Positions 10,759-23,403 of a DNA stretch of 30,513 nt are shown here, one piece after another. Within the stretch, counting starts at the first letter, position 1. Each line of letters begins with the position of its first letter. The position numbers and the translations under genes are program-made. This stretch comes from Spongospora subterranea (lineage: Eukaryota > Endomyxa > Phytomyxea > Plasmodiophorida > Plasmodiophoridae), in the NCBI GenBank assembly GCA_900404475.1, contig OUQQ01000199.1, positions 1 through 30,513 on the forward strand. Reading direction: 5' to 3'. The notes under the pieces are model-generated. The model did not search any database. It was not told the origin of the DNA and saw only the letters and a program-made list of their open reading frames with translations.

Positions 10759-12077
10759 ATGTTTTCATCTACGGTGACGGTATCTCGCGTATTGGTTGAT
10801 CCTGTTCTATACTTGGCGTGCATCCAGGTGAACTCCAATACTGAAAAATAATGCAACGATTCCATTGGATTCTTCGGGCAGTGCTGGCGGAAGCTAGGCG
10901 ATCAAAACGCTGGGCGTCGCGTTTGTGCCCACTGTGGATGCTGCAATCGATCGGCCCTGAAACGATATTGGTGTCGTTTGATCGTTAGCGAACCATTATC
11001 TACACTTCATCGAACCGTAGCCGTATTCGGGAATATTCCACCAGGTTCGGACTGTCCCGATTCCGATGCGTTCGTTGGCCATTTATTTCAGGTGCAGCGA
11101 TTTCCGTCACAATTTTTCGATGACTCTTCTATTTTCTTACTATATATTTGTTTTCCCACATTCACATTGTTGATTATCTCGCCATTTGCTCCATTTTTTC
11201 TTGCTTTCACATCGCATTCCTCGTTTTTTTCCTGTGAATTTGGTTGCGTTGGCTGGATTTAGGCAAGAAGCTTTGAATCAATATCACTGTTTACACTATA
11301 AAAATGTTGCGGTTAGTCTATCGGCGAACCTTTTTTGATCAAAAATTCTGCCTGTTATTTTTTGCCAATGATTTGTATTTTCGGTTTCTGTAGGCATCGT
11401 TTCGATCAGGTCGTTGTCATAAACCATTGTATGATCTTCCAGATCCTGTCGTGGCCGTAACGTTCAAGCGATTATTGTCCCATGATATATCGCCGCCGAC
11501 CATTAACAGGATTCCCGATACGCCGGATTCTAGGTCGTCCTCCTGGCTTCTAACTCCTGCACGAGTTTCAGATGCCCAAAGTTCGCCAAGTATGCAGCTA
11601 TGTCATGTTTCCCAGCTGCCGACTGTTCCATACCACTATATAGTAGAAGTGTTTTATTTACATTTTGCAAAATTGTTTATTTCACGAAGTCTCTGTTTTG
11701 TTTATGATTGTGAAACGATTTCACAATTTTGGTTTGGTTTAGGGTCAACGACATCTTCCTCTTTCTTCGGTGGGAAATTGATATTCCTCAGTCCGGAACC
11801 TCATAATGAGGCCACATTATCACCTACACGAACAGTTCCTGATCCATCATCCGAAGGTATGAACTTTTGTGCTACTCAAGGTACACATCCACTAAATTAT
11901 GTAATAGATCACCTTCCGGATTCGGAATTGAATCCGTTTTTGAACGAAAAATTCTGCAGTGACTTTTTTTCACCTATCGTCTTGGCTGTTGCGCCAAGCC
12001 GTCCGACCAGGGCTGGCGAGCAAGTCGATCTTGACCAACAGCTCGACATTATCTGCCGTCGCATCGAATTCCTTTGA
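10759..12077 (+). CDS. DDIAS: DDIAS (noxin)-like protein with RPA-C-type zinc-ribbon OB fold
   Basis: Family members protect cells during DNA damage; the N-terminus resembles the ssDNA-binding C-terminal domain of RPA1. Modelled exons: 10759-10827, 10882-11105 (or 11091), 11263-11311, 11394-11589 and 11743-12077, about 290 residues. The first two exons join as LACIQ/CWRKLGD, creating CxxC-13-CxxC (CIQC...CAHC). The OB-fold strands follow (LKRYWCRLIV, HRTVAVFGN). Exon 4 carries YDLPDPVVAVTFKRLL, matching the conserved LPDP helix of DDIAS. Exon 5 carries DHLPDSELNPFLNEKF, similar to the acidic short motif near the middle of DDIAS. The second intron is uncertain: its donor at 11106 is weak. The zinc-ribbon call is stronger than the DDIAS name. 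It converges with the gene ending at 12352. Confidence 0.62.
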
Positions 12078-12351
12078 CGCGGATGCTTGCTACTAGTCTC
12101 TTCAACACAGATCAAGTGCTGGTTAGCTCGAACGAGTTTATCGTGCAAACCCGGATTTTTTGTGCATAGCTGTGGCTATTGCTAATCTGAATCGATTGAC
12201 GTGTTCTGACTAATCTTTCACCGTGTAGTTGTTGGCAACTGCTACAAATATTGAATATACCGTTTTATCAGAACGATTATCGACTTGGGTGTCTGATTGG
12301 TATAAATTTTGTCTAGATGTATTCACCTATATATTGCTGCAATAATATCTG

Positions 12352-12972
12352 TCAGTGAAGAGTTGACGGAGTTGCAGTTGTTTGCACAGTCGAAGATGGC
12401 GCTGGTGTCGCGGTAACGGGCACGCTGGCCGTAGTCGGCAACGCTGTGGACGTGGGTTCCGTTGAGTGTAATGTCTGACCCGTTGCAGTAGACGCGACAG
12501 TTGCCGGTGATTGGGTCCCTTTGAGAACCTCCATCGCTGGAGATATTGTAGACTGTTGTCGCGTATCGGTCGTTGCTTGTCTTGTTCCATAAACCGTGTA
12601 AATGGGATATGGGTTTTGATCAGAACCTTGATTATTATCTGATGGTGACGGCGTCTGCTGTTTATTGAACAGTCTGCCGAACCCGTTCGTGCTGATGAAC
12701 ACGACCAAGACGATACAGGCCGAGACCGATAGGAACAGCAGTTTGAACAGCGTTCTCCTCGAGATACAGAACTCATTCGATACTGACATGAGTGTGGCAA
12801 CGCGCTGCAATATGGGCATGGATGGCGGCGGCACCACTGCGGCGGGTTGGCGAACCTCGGCGGAATAATAGGAGGGCGGTTCCGGTTCTACAGCGACAAC
12901 AGCCGCCAACGGGCGTTCTGGAGCCGACGAACGGATCGGGGGAAACGACATTGGCGCCCTGCCCTGCTGCAT
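12352..12972 (-). CDS. Single-pass membrane protein with Ser/Thr-rich tail
   Basis: Unidentified single-exon gene of 206 residues, ATG at 12972. Residues 1-70 are Pro/Ala/Ser-rich with a PPSYYS segment, consistent with a disordered cytosolic region. Basic residues SRR at 71-73 precede one membrane helix (about 74-95, LFKLLFLSVSACIVLVVF). Residues 105-206 are rich in Ser, Thr, Pro and Ala, as in O-glycosylated stalks. By the positive-inside rule this would be a type II protein with its tail outside or in the lumen. It lies 223 bp downstream of the SFI1 gene on the same strand and converges with the DDIAS-like gene. An overlapping frame (12327-12800) is Arg/Ser-rich and looks like a shadow. No function can be given. 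Confidence 0.65.
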   Translation of the reverse strand: MQQGRAPMSFPPIRSSAPERPLAAVVAVEPEPPSYYSAEVRQPAAVVPPPSMPILQRVATLMSVSNEFCISRRTLFKLLFLSVSACIVLVVFISTNGFGRLFNKQQTPSPSDNNQGSDQNPYPIYTVYGTRQATTDTRQQSTISPAMEVLKGTQSPATVASTATGQTLHSTEPTSTALPTTASVPVTATPAPSSTVQTTATPSTLH

Positions 12973-13195
12973 TGGTTCACAAAAATATTCACTGTTATGT
13001 TTGGGGCCAGTTCACATGATGGCACGCGAACCACACTTCTACAGGGTCAATTTAAGGTGTAGCGCCATCCCATGTTGATTTCCGTTACAAAACGACTGTT
13101 TTTTTTCATATGGCAGGAATTTTGCGAACTTTGCGAGAAACTAAGAAATTACCAGTTTCGTCCCGTTCTTGTATATACATTTTCATCAATTTTGT

Positions 13196-16100
13196 TTAGG
13201 TTTTGTTGATAAAATTGTCGGGAGGGGATTTGGGTGATTTCGATGAAAGACAAACGGGTTCGATGATCTCGTAGAGACTTGGCCAGAGATCGGCGTCAGA
13301 TGACAATCCTGGATTCAGGCATGCTTCCTGATATGGATATTGGTGTTGGAGTCGCATGATATCCTGGGATCGATGATCGAGTCGCCGCGCCAACCGTGTT
13401 GCCTCGAGCTCCAATGCCGATACCACGCAACGCTCGGTCTCGCGCTCCTCACGCATCGCGTCCACGCTGCTTTGCAGCGCATCCAACGATGTCTGCAGTA
13501 TCACACAATTGTTGGCAAATTCGTCATAAACAGATCCAGCGAACAATGAAAACTGTTTTCTGAAAAATAAATCCAAACCATCGGAACAAAAACAATGAAC
13601 TGGTTTTGTGTGTAATCATAACCTTATAGAGATCTGAAGGAGCAAATCGCCAGCGTATGAACGCTCGTAGGACGACACGTTGAGAATGGCTGTGGAATAT
13701 CGACCGTAACGATCTGAGCGCCCGAGCACGGCGTGTCCAACGAAACAGCAAGCGTAGCATACGGGAACCGCGACATTGCAGCGTATTCAGTGTGACAAGG
13801 GCCGAACATATACTCTTATTCCTATTGGCCAATTAATCATTGTAAATTTTGCGAAAAACGCCCAAATCACCTTTGTATTCTTATCAGACTGTCCTGAAGG
13901 ACGACGTTGTTCTGCGATTCATTTTCTTTGAGTTTTCGTGACATTTCTACGATCTCCTTCTGGTGTCTTTCTTGTAGAGCCTGGATGCAGGTGGTTTTCT
14001 CGGCGCTCCAATACGCCACCGTCCTCGTCATCAGCACATTGCGCTCACTTGACGCTTTGCTCAACGCTTCCTTGGTTTGCGCGATCATCGACATGTGGCG
14101 TTGATCCCGTTCGCCACATCGTCGATGTTCCGCAATCAGATTTTCCAATTCTTCCGACATTGAACACAGACGATTGTCGAGTCGCCCCTGAATTCGGTAT
14201 TCAGCCGATAGTTTGACCAACGAAGCTGAAAGATGACCTTCTGTTTGATCACGAATCGGATACGCCAATGCGCTAACGTGAGAGCGCCACCGAGCGTTGC
14301 CGATCGCTGCGACCACAGACGAACTAAGGCCAGGGGTTTCACCGGCGGAATATAACCCTGGCAAGAGGGCGATGCTCTCCAGCGTGCCATTGCCGAGCAT
14401 AGCTGATGGTGCAGTTCACATGACGGCACATTGCGCCACATCGTTGGGATCATGTTTACCTTGACCCGTATCGCTCGCAACACGGTCAGGTATATCGTCA
14501 TCTTCAGGTGGCGATTGCGCCATGTGAATTGTCGCCAGGCCCGGTGCAGCGTTGTCAAAGTTCGCACTCGTCCCTCTTGTTTGCGCCTTTTCATCAGCGT
14601 CAGGCGTCTACGCTGCTTCAGACGACGGAACCACGCTGATCAACCCATGTCGTGATCAATGATGAACAGCGGACAATCTGGAATACCTTTGAACAACAGA
14701 TGACGGTGATGTCGGGAGCTTTGCGATTGGACGTATTGAGTTCGGATCTGGTCAATCATGTTCAGATCCCGATGCTGTCGTTGCCAACGGTGGATGGCCA
14801 ATCGATGAGCATAACGCAGCCAGATCGAATAAAATGTTGTGGTGCATTGACGGCGATGGCGTTCATCGCATCGAAATTGGGTCCATTGATGAAACTGAGC
14901 TACAGGTCAGAACATACAGGGAATGGCAATATCTGATGCAGATCCGACCGCGCGTTGGCAAATTCGTTTTTGGTAATGTAAACTGCATTGGCGCAGCGTT
15001 TGGCCAAGACTGTGCCATTGCTGAATTACTATCCCCTGCAATGACGACAATACCCGTCATCATACAGTGTCTTGCAACAGAGATTGAGGTGGTGGTGTCA
15101 TTGACCTGTTGACAGATTGTTCGGCGTTCACCTATTTGAACTAGCTTCAACCGAATCTGTTTCATCGTCTCCGTTCGAGATTTCCAAGCTCCCAATGCGG
15201 CATTGAGAATGGCGAACGATCGCGATACGATCGCCACGCTGATCTGATGTCGTTTTGTCGCATTCTCGTTACGAATCGCCGCTGTATTACGCTGGAATTG
15301 TCTGTGTTGTTACGATTCAGGATGTTGATCTGGTCATCGCCATCAATAACCAATACCGTAAAGCTAATCGTAGATGGGAACGATCGCAACGTGATTGAAT
15401 GCGTTGAGCAACGACCCGGCAGTTTTTCCTCCATCGCTGGGCAGACGACCACAGCAGAAAGTGATCGCGACGCCGCCTCATCTGTATCGACACGGGTCGG
15501 TCAACGATGGCGATGAGCATTGAAGGCACCCCTTGGTCGTACATATATATCGAGTCGCAGGTGATCGCAGCGCCGCTCCTGCATCATGCGCCCGGCTGTG
15601 AACACCTTCCACTGCTGCACCGTCCTCAGCATCATCGCCGAGTATCGCCAGTCCAAACAATGCAGTAATTGTTGCCTAGCGTAGGAGCAAATTGTGAGTG
15701 TGTGAATGGGCATTTCAAGGTCAACGCTGTCAAATACCTTCGTCGAACACAAATTTGCGATATCCGACACCAACGATGGAACAAGTGTTTCACGGTTCGA
15801 CTCTTGATGGCGCTGCGAAGACGTGCTCGTTGATGGGCGATGCGACCGCGCCGTGCCCATGATAGGAACACGGTTCGCTGAAGGACCGTCTTCGCATGTG
15901 ATTCTGTGGAAAGGGATTGCCGTTGAGGAACTGGTGAAACGGATATGATGTTGACTAGTACCATATCGTGATCGGAATGACGTCAGATTCCGATCACGAT
16001 CTCTATCACGTATGAGGAATGCCGACCAGCGATTAAACGCATGACCTTTCACCCTAAACACACAGTTGATTAACAATCACACACACCCCAACGTGATTTG

Positions 16101-19100
16101 TCAGAACAATAAAGAGCTGAGCGATAGAACGTGATCCACTGCATTGATGACTGTTGGTTTATACAATTGGTCACATCATATCGTTTTTCAAAAAACAACC
16201 GAAATCATGAAATCAAACTATATTTGGTCAGTAAAAACTGGTGACCTGTTGAAAGCGTAGACGGTAACAGCATGTATGATATGAATGGCGTGGCGCTGTC
16301 GTTCAACGAGACGATCTGCAGTTGCGTCTGATCGTAGACGATCAACGCTGGTATCGTGGCGCCTGAGTTACACGTGTAACGTGTTTAGTGCCCAAACACC
16401 TATGGCCATGATGGCGGTACCATTGCCTGAAACATGACGACAGTCTCGACCATGCCGCGCGATAAAAGGCCACACGTATCGTGGACCGAGCGTTGGCCAT
16501 GCGTTTCGTTACGGATTGCCATCCCTATGTTACAGACAATCGGGTTGAAACATCAAATGGAATTTGTGAATGAATAAAGATTGTTCATTTGGGCCCATGA
16601 TCATACCAGTACGACACGACGTTGATGATGACGATGTAATACAATCGCGGCCATACTGTGGTGCCGGTCCTGGTCACGCTCGTTCTCGGTGTAATGTCGC
16701 CATTGACGCCAGGATGACGATAGGCCCATTCGGGTGATAATGCGTATAGAGCGCGATAATCGCCTCGTCATGATCTTATCAACGCCAATGTCACCGATCA
16801 GTCAAAACCAACAATGATTAGATTTTGATTTACGAGTTTATCTTTCATTGACGAATGCCATTTCAAAAACCAACGCCGTCCTCGAACGACACGGAAATGT
16901 TGTTCGGCATTGTCGGACAGACGATCGATTCGCTGTTGCTCCTGTGGTTTCACATCATTACGATTAACGCTGCAACAATAAGTAACGAGCGTTAACATCA
17001 GCGTTACCTGTATCTGAACCTTCCACGATAGCCAAGCAGCGTTGATATTGCTGATTTGAAGGGTCGATAGCATTCGTGACAACGCTGCCTTCATCTTTTG
17101 GTGTTGTCGGTGAAGGTGGGCCCAACCCCTCACCGCTACGAACAACGTCCTCTGTCGACGCCCTTTGGCGAAATGATCGCTAACGTTGTCCAGCCCCCGA
17201 AGACGTAGCCGATCCATCTTCAGCAGTCGATCGTCTTCTACGAACACGTGCCAACGTGTGATCGATTCCCGCAACATCTGTAGCCGCTTTCGCCTTACAA
17301 CACGACCAACGACCTAACGCCACCGCATCAGCGTCGCCAACGCGACAAACGTTCTACGTACACGATTTCGCGTTTCGATGAGTTGCGATGTTTTGCAATA
17401 ATCAGTCCATCTACGCCAAGACGCGCGTAGACCATAACAGGCAATGCTCCGGCCCATTTTCATCAACACTATTCGAAGGTGTTTCCTCTGGGTCGCGTGA
17501 CCCTTCAGTCTCTGGAACATTGCCACGACCCTACGCTGGCGCCATAAGACGGCCGCTGCATGCAGGCGACACCTCTCGGTGGCGCGTTCCTCTGAACATA
17601 TCAACCTGTGGACACGTTTGTGACAGACACGTGGGATGGCGATGGCGCTACCTCCAATGGCGATACGCTGTGCCAACATTCCCTTTGATCGCCCGTTCGA
17701 CGACGCGGGTCATCAGATCACGATCGTGTTTCCATTGGCGATTGTAGTCGATCCAGGAGCGCCACGCTCGATATAGCGTAGATGAATGAAGTCTGAGAAC
17801 TCGTTGAGCTTCGATTATCTGTTGGATGACAACGCTGGCTGCGTTACCTAGTGAACGTCCTGCGGAGAAGGCGTCGACGATTGACGTAATCGCACCAAAT
17901 TCGCATCGCCCCGATCATTCTGAATTTCGACCAAGCGTGGACAACACGAGAACTTGTCCCATCATGATACTTAATCTACGTCGAAATCAGCGTTGACATG
18001 GGAAAACAACACGAGAGAACCTTCTGCGATACAATCGATTTTTGGGCTAAAAAGGAAATCGACGACATCTTCGATCGTAACGAAAACAACGCCCAGCGTT
18101 GGAATGCCAGTAACGTGTGATATCGATGCACGCGTTGCATTATGCCAACCAAACTGACATGTTTGGTTAACAGGGAGCGAGTTGGCGCCTGATCGGGCAA
18201 TACCTTGACAGTGCCCGTTTACGCCGGTTGACGAAGACGGTCCATTGATGGAAGGCGTCCTTGATTACGAGAAATGACCGCAAATGGTAGGGCAAGGTGG
18301 TCGCGAACGCAACCGCCGCGCGCATTGGCGACGACGTTCGGTCGTGCAGCAACGCCGGCTGCGAATCCGGCGCCATTGACATCCCGGGAACAGAATCCCG
18401 TTCTAGAACAAGAGGATATCGCGTCATTGGCACAGAAAATGGGGATGAAATGCAGATTCGCTATAAAAGAACCAGCAAGAAAATACAAGATATTTGTTTG
18501 AGAAAAACACAGATTCAACGGTTTCAATGCGTTGACCGCAACGACAAACAATCAAATGATGAAACATGTTTTACCATAATATTGCCGATTTACAGAAGGG
18601 CGACGATGATTGGAATTCAGGGAGAGTCTTTGGAACCGGGCTCCACCACCTACATATACGCATTGGTCGGGATTGATCGCCCAACACCATCAACGAACGA
18701 TCACCTTCCGGTGAATGTTGATGATTGGCACCGTCATTCGATCGCAATAAAGGGCCCATCGACGCCGACGAAAGGCGCCACGTTCCGAACGCTTTCGACA
18801 TCTGTGTCAATAGTATCGATTTCGTGTTATGATGTAAATACAAGTAAACACAGGTCAAAGACTGTTTGAAAACAGTAAAAAGCGACAACGTCCCAACCTG
18901 CTGATTCATCGCACGCGATACCAAGCGCTTTATGATTGTTCGTCGACGATACGTTCGTCGCCAACTATACCAGAAGCGTAGCTGGTAAGCGGTCTTTAAG
19001 TGTTGCTGAGCCACGATCTCGGCGGCGTCCAGTTCAGCGCGCAGCCGATCAACCCGTTGGGTTTGGACACGTTTCGCCCAACATCGCAGCCAGCGTTGCC

Positions 19101-22100
19101 TACGCAGATTGGGTATCGTCACCGACTGAAGTCGACAACGGTCAACGTAATGGCGCTGAACACGAATTGAGTTGGCGGTGGTGGAGATCATTGAGTGAAA
19201 TCAGGGGGCGAACCCAGTGACGGAATTGATTGACAACGTGCGATCGTAGACGAATTCCGTAAAGGGATATTGCGGCGGAATAGCGTTGGTTCCATGATCG
19301 CCACGATCGTAAAGCGTGACGAACCTGATCAAGAAATCAGATGGACAAAACAGCGTTCCGAGAATAAAACTACAATGTCGACAGAGAGAGGAATGGAAAA
19401 TTGTTGAAAATTAGGACGACGGATGGTGTGATATTACCTGGCCATGAATATGGCGAAGCAGAGCTGAATTGAGTAGGTGACGTTGGCGGCGTATGATTAG
19501 AGAGCGGTGATGCCAATGGCGGAATGTGGAAGAGAGCGAGGTTCTGATAATGTCAAGGGGAGACGGGATCAACAAACGACACAGGATGTTGTTCGCAGGG
19601 CGTACCTAGATCGTTTATCAGCACCGGATTGAGCGATGGTATCGGATATGTGAACATGAAGTCGAATAAGTTTAGATCGAAACAGGGACTGCCATAATCG
19701 ATAAAACCTGATAAAAAATCATCTGTCAGTGTCAGCACAATCTTCCAAAGACATTAGTTTGTTGAAAACTTAGAGCAACAGATGGGCGAAGTGTCAACAC
19801 CAAAATTACAAAGATCATTCGGATCTGGTCAAAACAGTGAAAGCGAAATAATGTAGAGCCCAATTCAATACAGAAATTGTAATTGTGAATGGTCGACTTT
19901 GATATCGTAATTGTCGCCATTCGTGGAATCGCCCAACGCTCATATCTACGCTGAGACACGTATCGTTTCCATTGTTTGACCACTGTCGGTAACAGGGCGG
20001 ACGATGACCGTTTGGCGAACGCCATCGCGTAGCGTTGCTTGACTGCAGTCTCTGTAACGCAACGAGCCGTTGATCTCCATCTGCGCAATGCAGATCGCAT
20101 CGTAACATGGCAGAAACGTGTCACAACGTTTCGCGTAACGTTACGCTGGGAGCGACGTTGCACAGCGGCCGTTGCCCACGCTGACAGCACGTTACTCAAG
20201 CGTTGACGAACCCGCAGCCGGTTAATGATCTCGGCAGCCGAGTTAGCCGGTATCATAACTGGTCGAACCCGTAACGTATCGAGCACGCCCCGTAACGCAA
20301 TGTGCTTTAAACGCCGATCAGCACGATAGATGACCAAGGTGGCACGTCTCCGCTCGGCAGTGCATTTGTTCCAGCTGCGGAACGTCCTGATCATCAATCG
20401 GTGCTGTTCTTGATCCATTAACACGCCCTGTAGTCGGTGTTGTAGATCGCGTCGCGCGCCGATGGCGAATTGCCGCCAATGGTGTAGAGCGCGTCGCTCA
20501 TACGTCAGACTCAACGATCGAAGGACAGAGCCCAGGCGATTCTTGACGTGACCAGCTTCCTATGGAGGATGAATAAATCATCAGTATGCTATGGTTTGGA
20601 ACAACGAACAATTGATGTGAATATGACTAACGTTGATCAAAACGAGATCAACGAAAATGTTGAATATGCAACAGGGGTGTGAGAGTCAGAAACAGAACAA
20701 CAAGAACAAATATGTGAAAATTGGGAAGGATGATGACCGAAAGATGACCTGTTGACGACGCTGTTCATTGATTTGATCATCACGAACAAACATTTTCCAT
20801 TGAAACCAGGCGTTGCGACAATGCGTTTGGCCAGAGCGTATCTGTCACATAGAGGAAATCACAACTTTCCAAATTGCCCCACAATGGCCACAATATCGGT
20901 TTCAGACCAGTGTTAACAGGATTTGCTGAAGACTTGAACGCCGTTGTGAACGCCACAATACCCAACGCTGGAAATACGATTGGAGCGGAGATTGTGGAAG
21001 CGTTGCGCCATCATCACGTAGCGAGCCGATCTACATGTTTTGGGCAACATTAACAGTTTGACGATGGAAGATTAGGTTACCAACGCAGGCAAGGCGTTAC
21101 CTGCGATCTAAGTACATTCCGGGACGATCGGCGGGTGACGTCAGGTGCAGTTAGGGAACAGTTAGCGATGTCGCCACGAGCGAGATGGCGTCTAGTTGAC
21201 CACGACCGCCCTGTTCACGTGAATAGAGTCAAAACGGGAAGTGCGAATGTTCAACGATGAACATTGTCGAAAAACAAGAACTGTGTTGTGTTCTAATAGA
21301 TTTAGAGAACGATTATCAAAAGTGTTTTGGCAGCGTTAGTCAATGAAGAGCATATGAATAAAGATGAGAAGACAGATGAAGTTGATTGTTTGGCAGAAAT
21401 GGTGGTGGAACTGATGTGGCCATAGTGACCAAGAGTGAAAACAATTACAGGAACGAAACGATGGCACAACGTTAAACATGCGCCATTGCATGATAATATA
21501 GCGAAGACATCGTGATCTCCATCGTAGATACGTGTTCGCATTGCGCAAAAACGTTCGCGCTCGCGAAATTACGACGCGCCGATCAAATCGCTCTAAGTTC
21601 CAATTGAATGACTATAAACGGTTTTCGAACGATCCAATTTGCGACTAACTTAATAATGCAACGAAACGTGATCGTCGGCGAACGTTGAAAACGATGTTGC
21701 GGCGCAAACAATAGAATGCATTGCATTGCCGTATTTGGTCGTTGGCAGGTCCCCACGCCAATACCGCCACTGAAACTGCATCAGATTCTAATCGAAAAGT
21801 GGAATTTTGATGTGGTTAACCTTTATCGGCATGATAACGACAAGATGAACGGAGCCAATATCGTAAAGCGGAGCGAACAGATACAATCGCAGCAATCGAC
21901 ACGATACGAGACAATTTCTGGTGTATCGCACGTCGCGATCGATACAGGGCCGTCCAATGGCGCAATGACCGCCGCATAACCCACTGATGACGAATATGAT
22001 CAATCGCACGTGTAACGTCAACAGCGTTCGCAATCGTTAATGAATTCCGCCAACGCTGCAAGGCCGCCTGCATATTACGCTTGCGAATGCGCTCTATTAC

Positions 22101-23138
22101 ACGGCGAAAAATATCGCGGCGACGGGAGCGTAAAAACGACCAAGCGCGTAACGCGCGACGTTGGAATGAGGTTTGGGAACGCGTCAGAATCACAAAAGCA
22201 GTACGGGAATTCGCCTGGAGAAAATTATCGACATTTTGCCAAGATCTGATAGAGCGACGTAGGATGGAAAGGCGCCCGATCTGCACACTGCGTTGCAGTC
22301 CGAACAGGCAGCGTTGACGGTAACGTAGACGCTGATTCCATCGTTGTAACACCCCACGCTGTAGTTTACGACGGCGAGCCTGAAAGAGATCGGTTTGTCG
22401 TCGCAGGCAGGCAACGCTTTGGGCCAGCCACAGACGAAACGCCTGAGCGCGACGCCATTCCAGGGCGCGACGAACATGTTCCAGAGCACATCTCAGTCGA
22501 CCTCTTCTTGTTAATGCCGTCCTCCAATAGGACAGAACCCGAGCTCGGACGATATGGTTCTCACAGTGATTCACGGCAAGCTGTAGATGGCAAATATATC
22601 GATTCTGTTCCCAAAACAGTTTCCGCCTCCAAATCTTCAGGAAGGTTCGCCCCCTCGATTCCTCATCAATTTGTTGTCCAGTTCGACGGCGTATCATCGC
22701 GAACGCATGGCGAAGCCAGAACCGATTGGTTAAGTGCAATTGGCGCTTGAAACAATTCCCAATCCATCGCCGAATCTGCATCTTTCTTGTCCAGTTTCCC
22801 AATGCCGTTGACAGCAATTCCCTTTCCCATCGACCACGACTCTGGCGCAACACCTTCCGCTGCCTTAATCGCTTCCGCCATAAACCCAACGTTGATGTGT
22901 GGGTCCGCCTCTCTCCCGCATTGGCCAATATCTGTTGGAAGCGGGACGTACTCTCGTCGCTATTCACGATCCTGCAGACGGCGTACAGAATGGGCAGGAC
23001 GTTGGTCAGTGTGGTCTGGCGCAACGTATCGGCCAGCGTTTGCCGGGCGATCAGCCACGCATCGATCTGGACCGCTTGCTCAACCAGGTTGCGGTTCAGC
23101 GAGGCCAGGATGGCGCTATGGCCTTGGGCGCCATCCAT
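13196..23138 (-). CDS. SFI1: Giant SFI1-type centrin-binding repeat protein
   Basis: SFI1 proteins are long helices that bind a centrin at each Trp repeat, in spindle pole bodies, centrosomes and basal bodies. The ATG at 23138 opens an exon to about 21821 with some 12 repeats (VLSYWRTALTRRGR, VLQRWNQRLRYRQ, ALRAWSFLRSRRR). Further repeats occur in nearly every open block down to 13.6 kb: 21336-21590, about 20900-20990, 20559-19900, about 19340-19240, 19130-18895, 18400-18050, 17800-17314, 17277-16798, 16790-16380, 16060-15500, 15450-14860 and about 14860-14240. I count over 50. Checked introns that keep frame: 20560-20748, 17606-17651, 14188-14237, 13822-13870 and 13553-13622. After the repeats, exon 14187-13871 is coiled coil (SEELENLIAEHRRCGERDQ), then two more Trp repeats, then a helical final exon ending at 13196. 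Some internal exons are not fully resolved, and a reference annotation might split it. Confidence 0.82.
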
Positions 23139-23403
23139 GCCGACTCGGACCGATGACTGATGTTGCTGGTCGTTCCCCGTTTGGGTTTGGCCTGGCGTTA
23201 CACACGACCAGGGGGGATGGCGCTACACACTGACGGTCCACACGTGCACCCGTGCAGGCGGTCACACAGTACACCAGACAGGACACCTCATCCCGTTGTC
23301 GGTGGGAACACGATCGACCATTGCGCGAATAGGTCTGTGGCGGGCGGATCTGGACCCTGGGGGGGATCGTGATCTGGTGGGCGATAGTCGCTGGACTGAT
23401 TTG
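23139..23403. promoter_or_regulatory. Shared divergent promoter of SFI1 and the 97-codon gene
   Basis: A 265-bp GC-rich spacer lies between the SFI1 ATG (minus) and the ATG at 23404 (plus). Its size and head-to-head layout suggest a bidirectional promoter. No TATA box or known factor site is obvious. The SFI1 frame might extend a little upstream. Confidence 0.4.

Noticed and set aside
12327..12800. 157-codon minus-strand frame rich in Arg and Ser, overlapping the membrane-protein gene
   Set aside because: Arises from the shifted frame of the Ser/Thr/Ala-rich tail; the other frame has an ATG and a coherent membrane helix.
13907..14216. Plus-strand frames opposite the SFI1 coiled coil
   Set aside because: Overlap a minus-strand exon with verified intron junctions on both sides.
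15900..18900. Frequent words such as CAACGCTG or CGTTGG suspected to be a CRISPR-like or satellite array
   Set aside because: Spacing is irregular and each word encodes the recurrent 'QRW' or 'ALRxW' of SFI1 repeats; it is protein repetition, not an array.
21716..23372. Long plus-strand frames opposite the SFI1 exons (e.g. 22726-23160, 22787-23233)
   Set aside because: They are mirror images of the Arg/Trp-rich SFI1 exon on the minus strand, which shows clear repeats; no motif on the plus strand.
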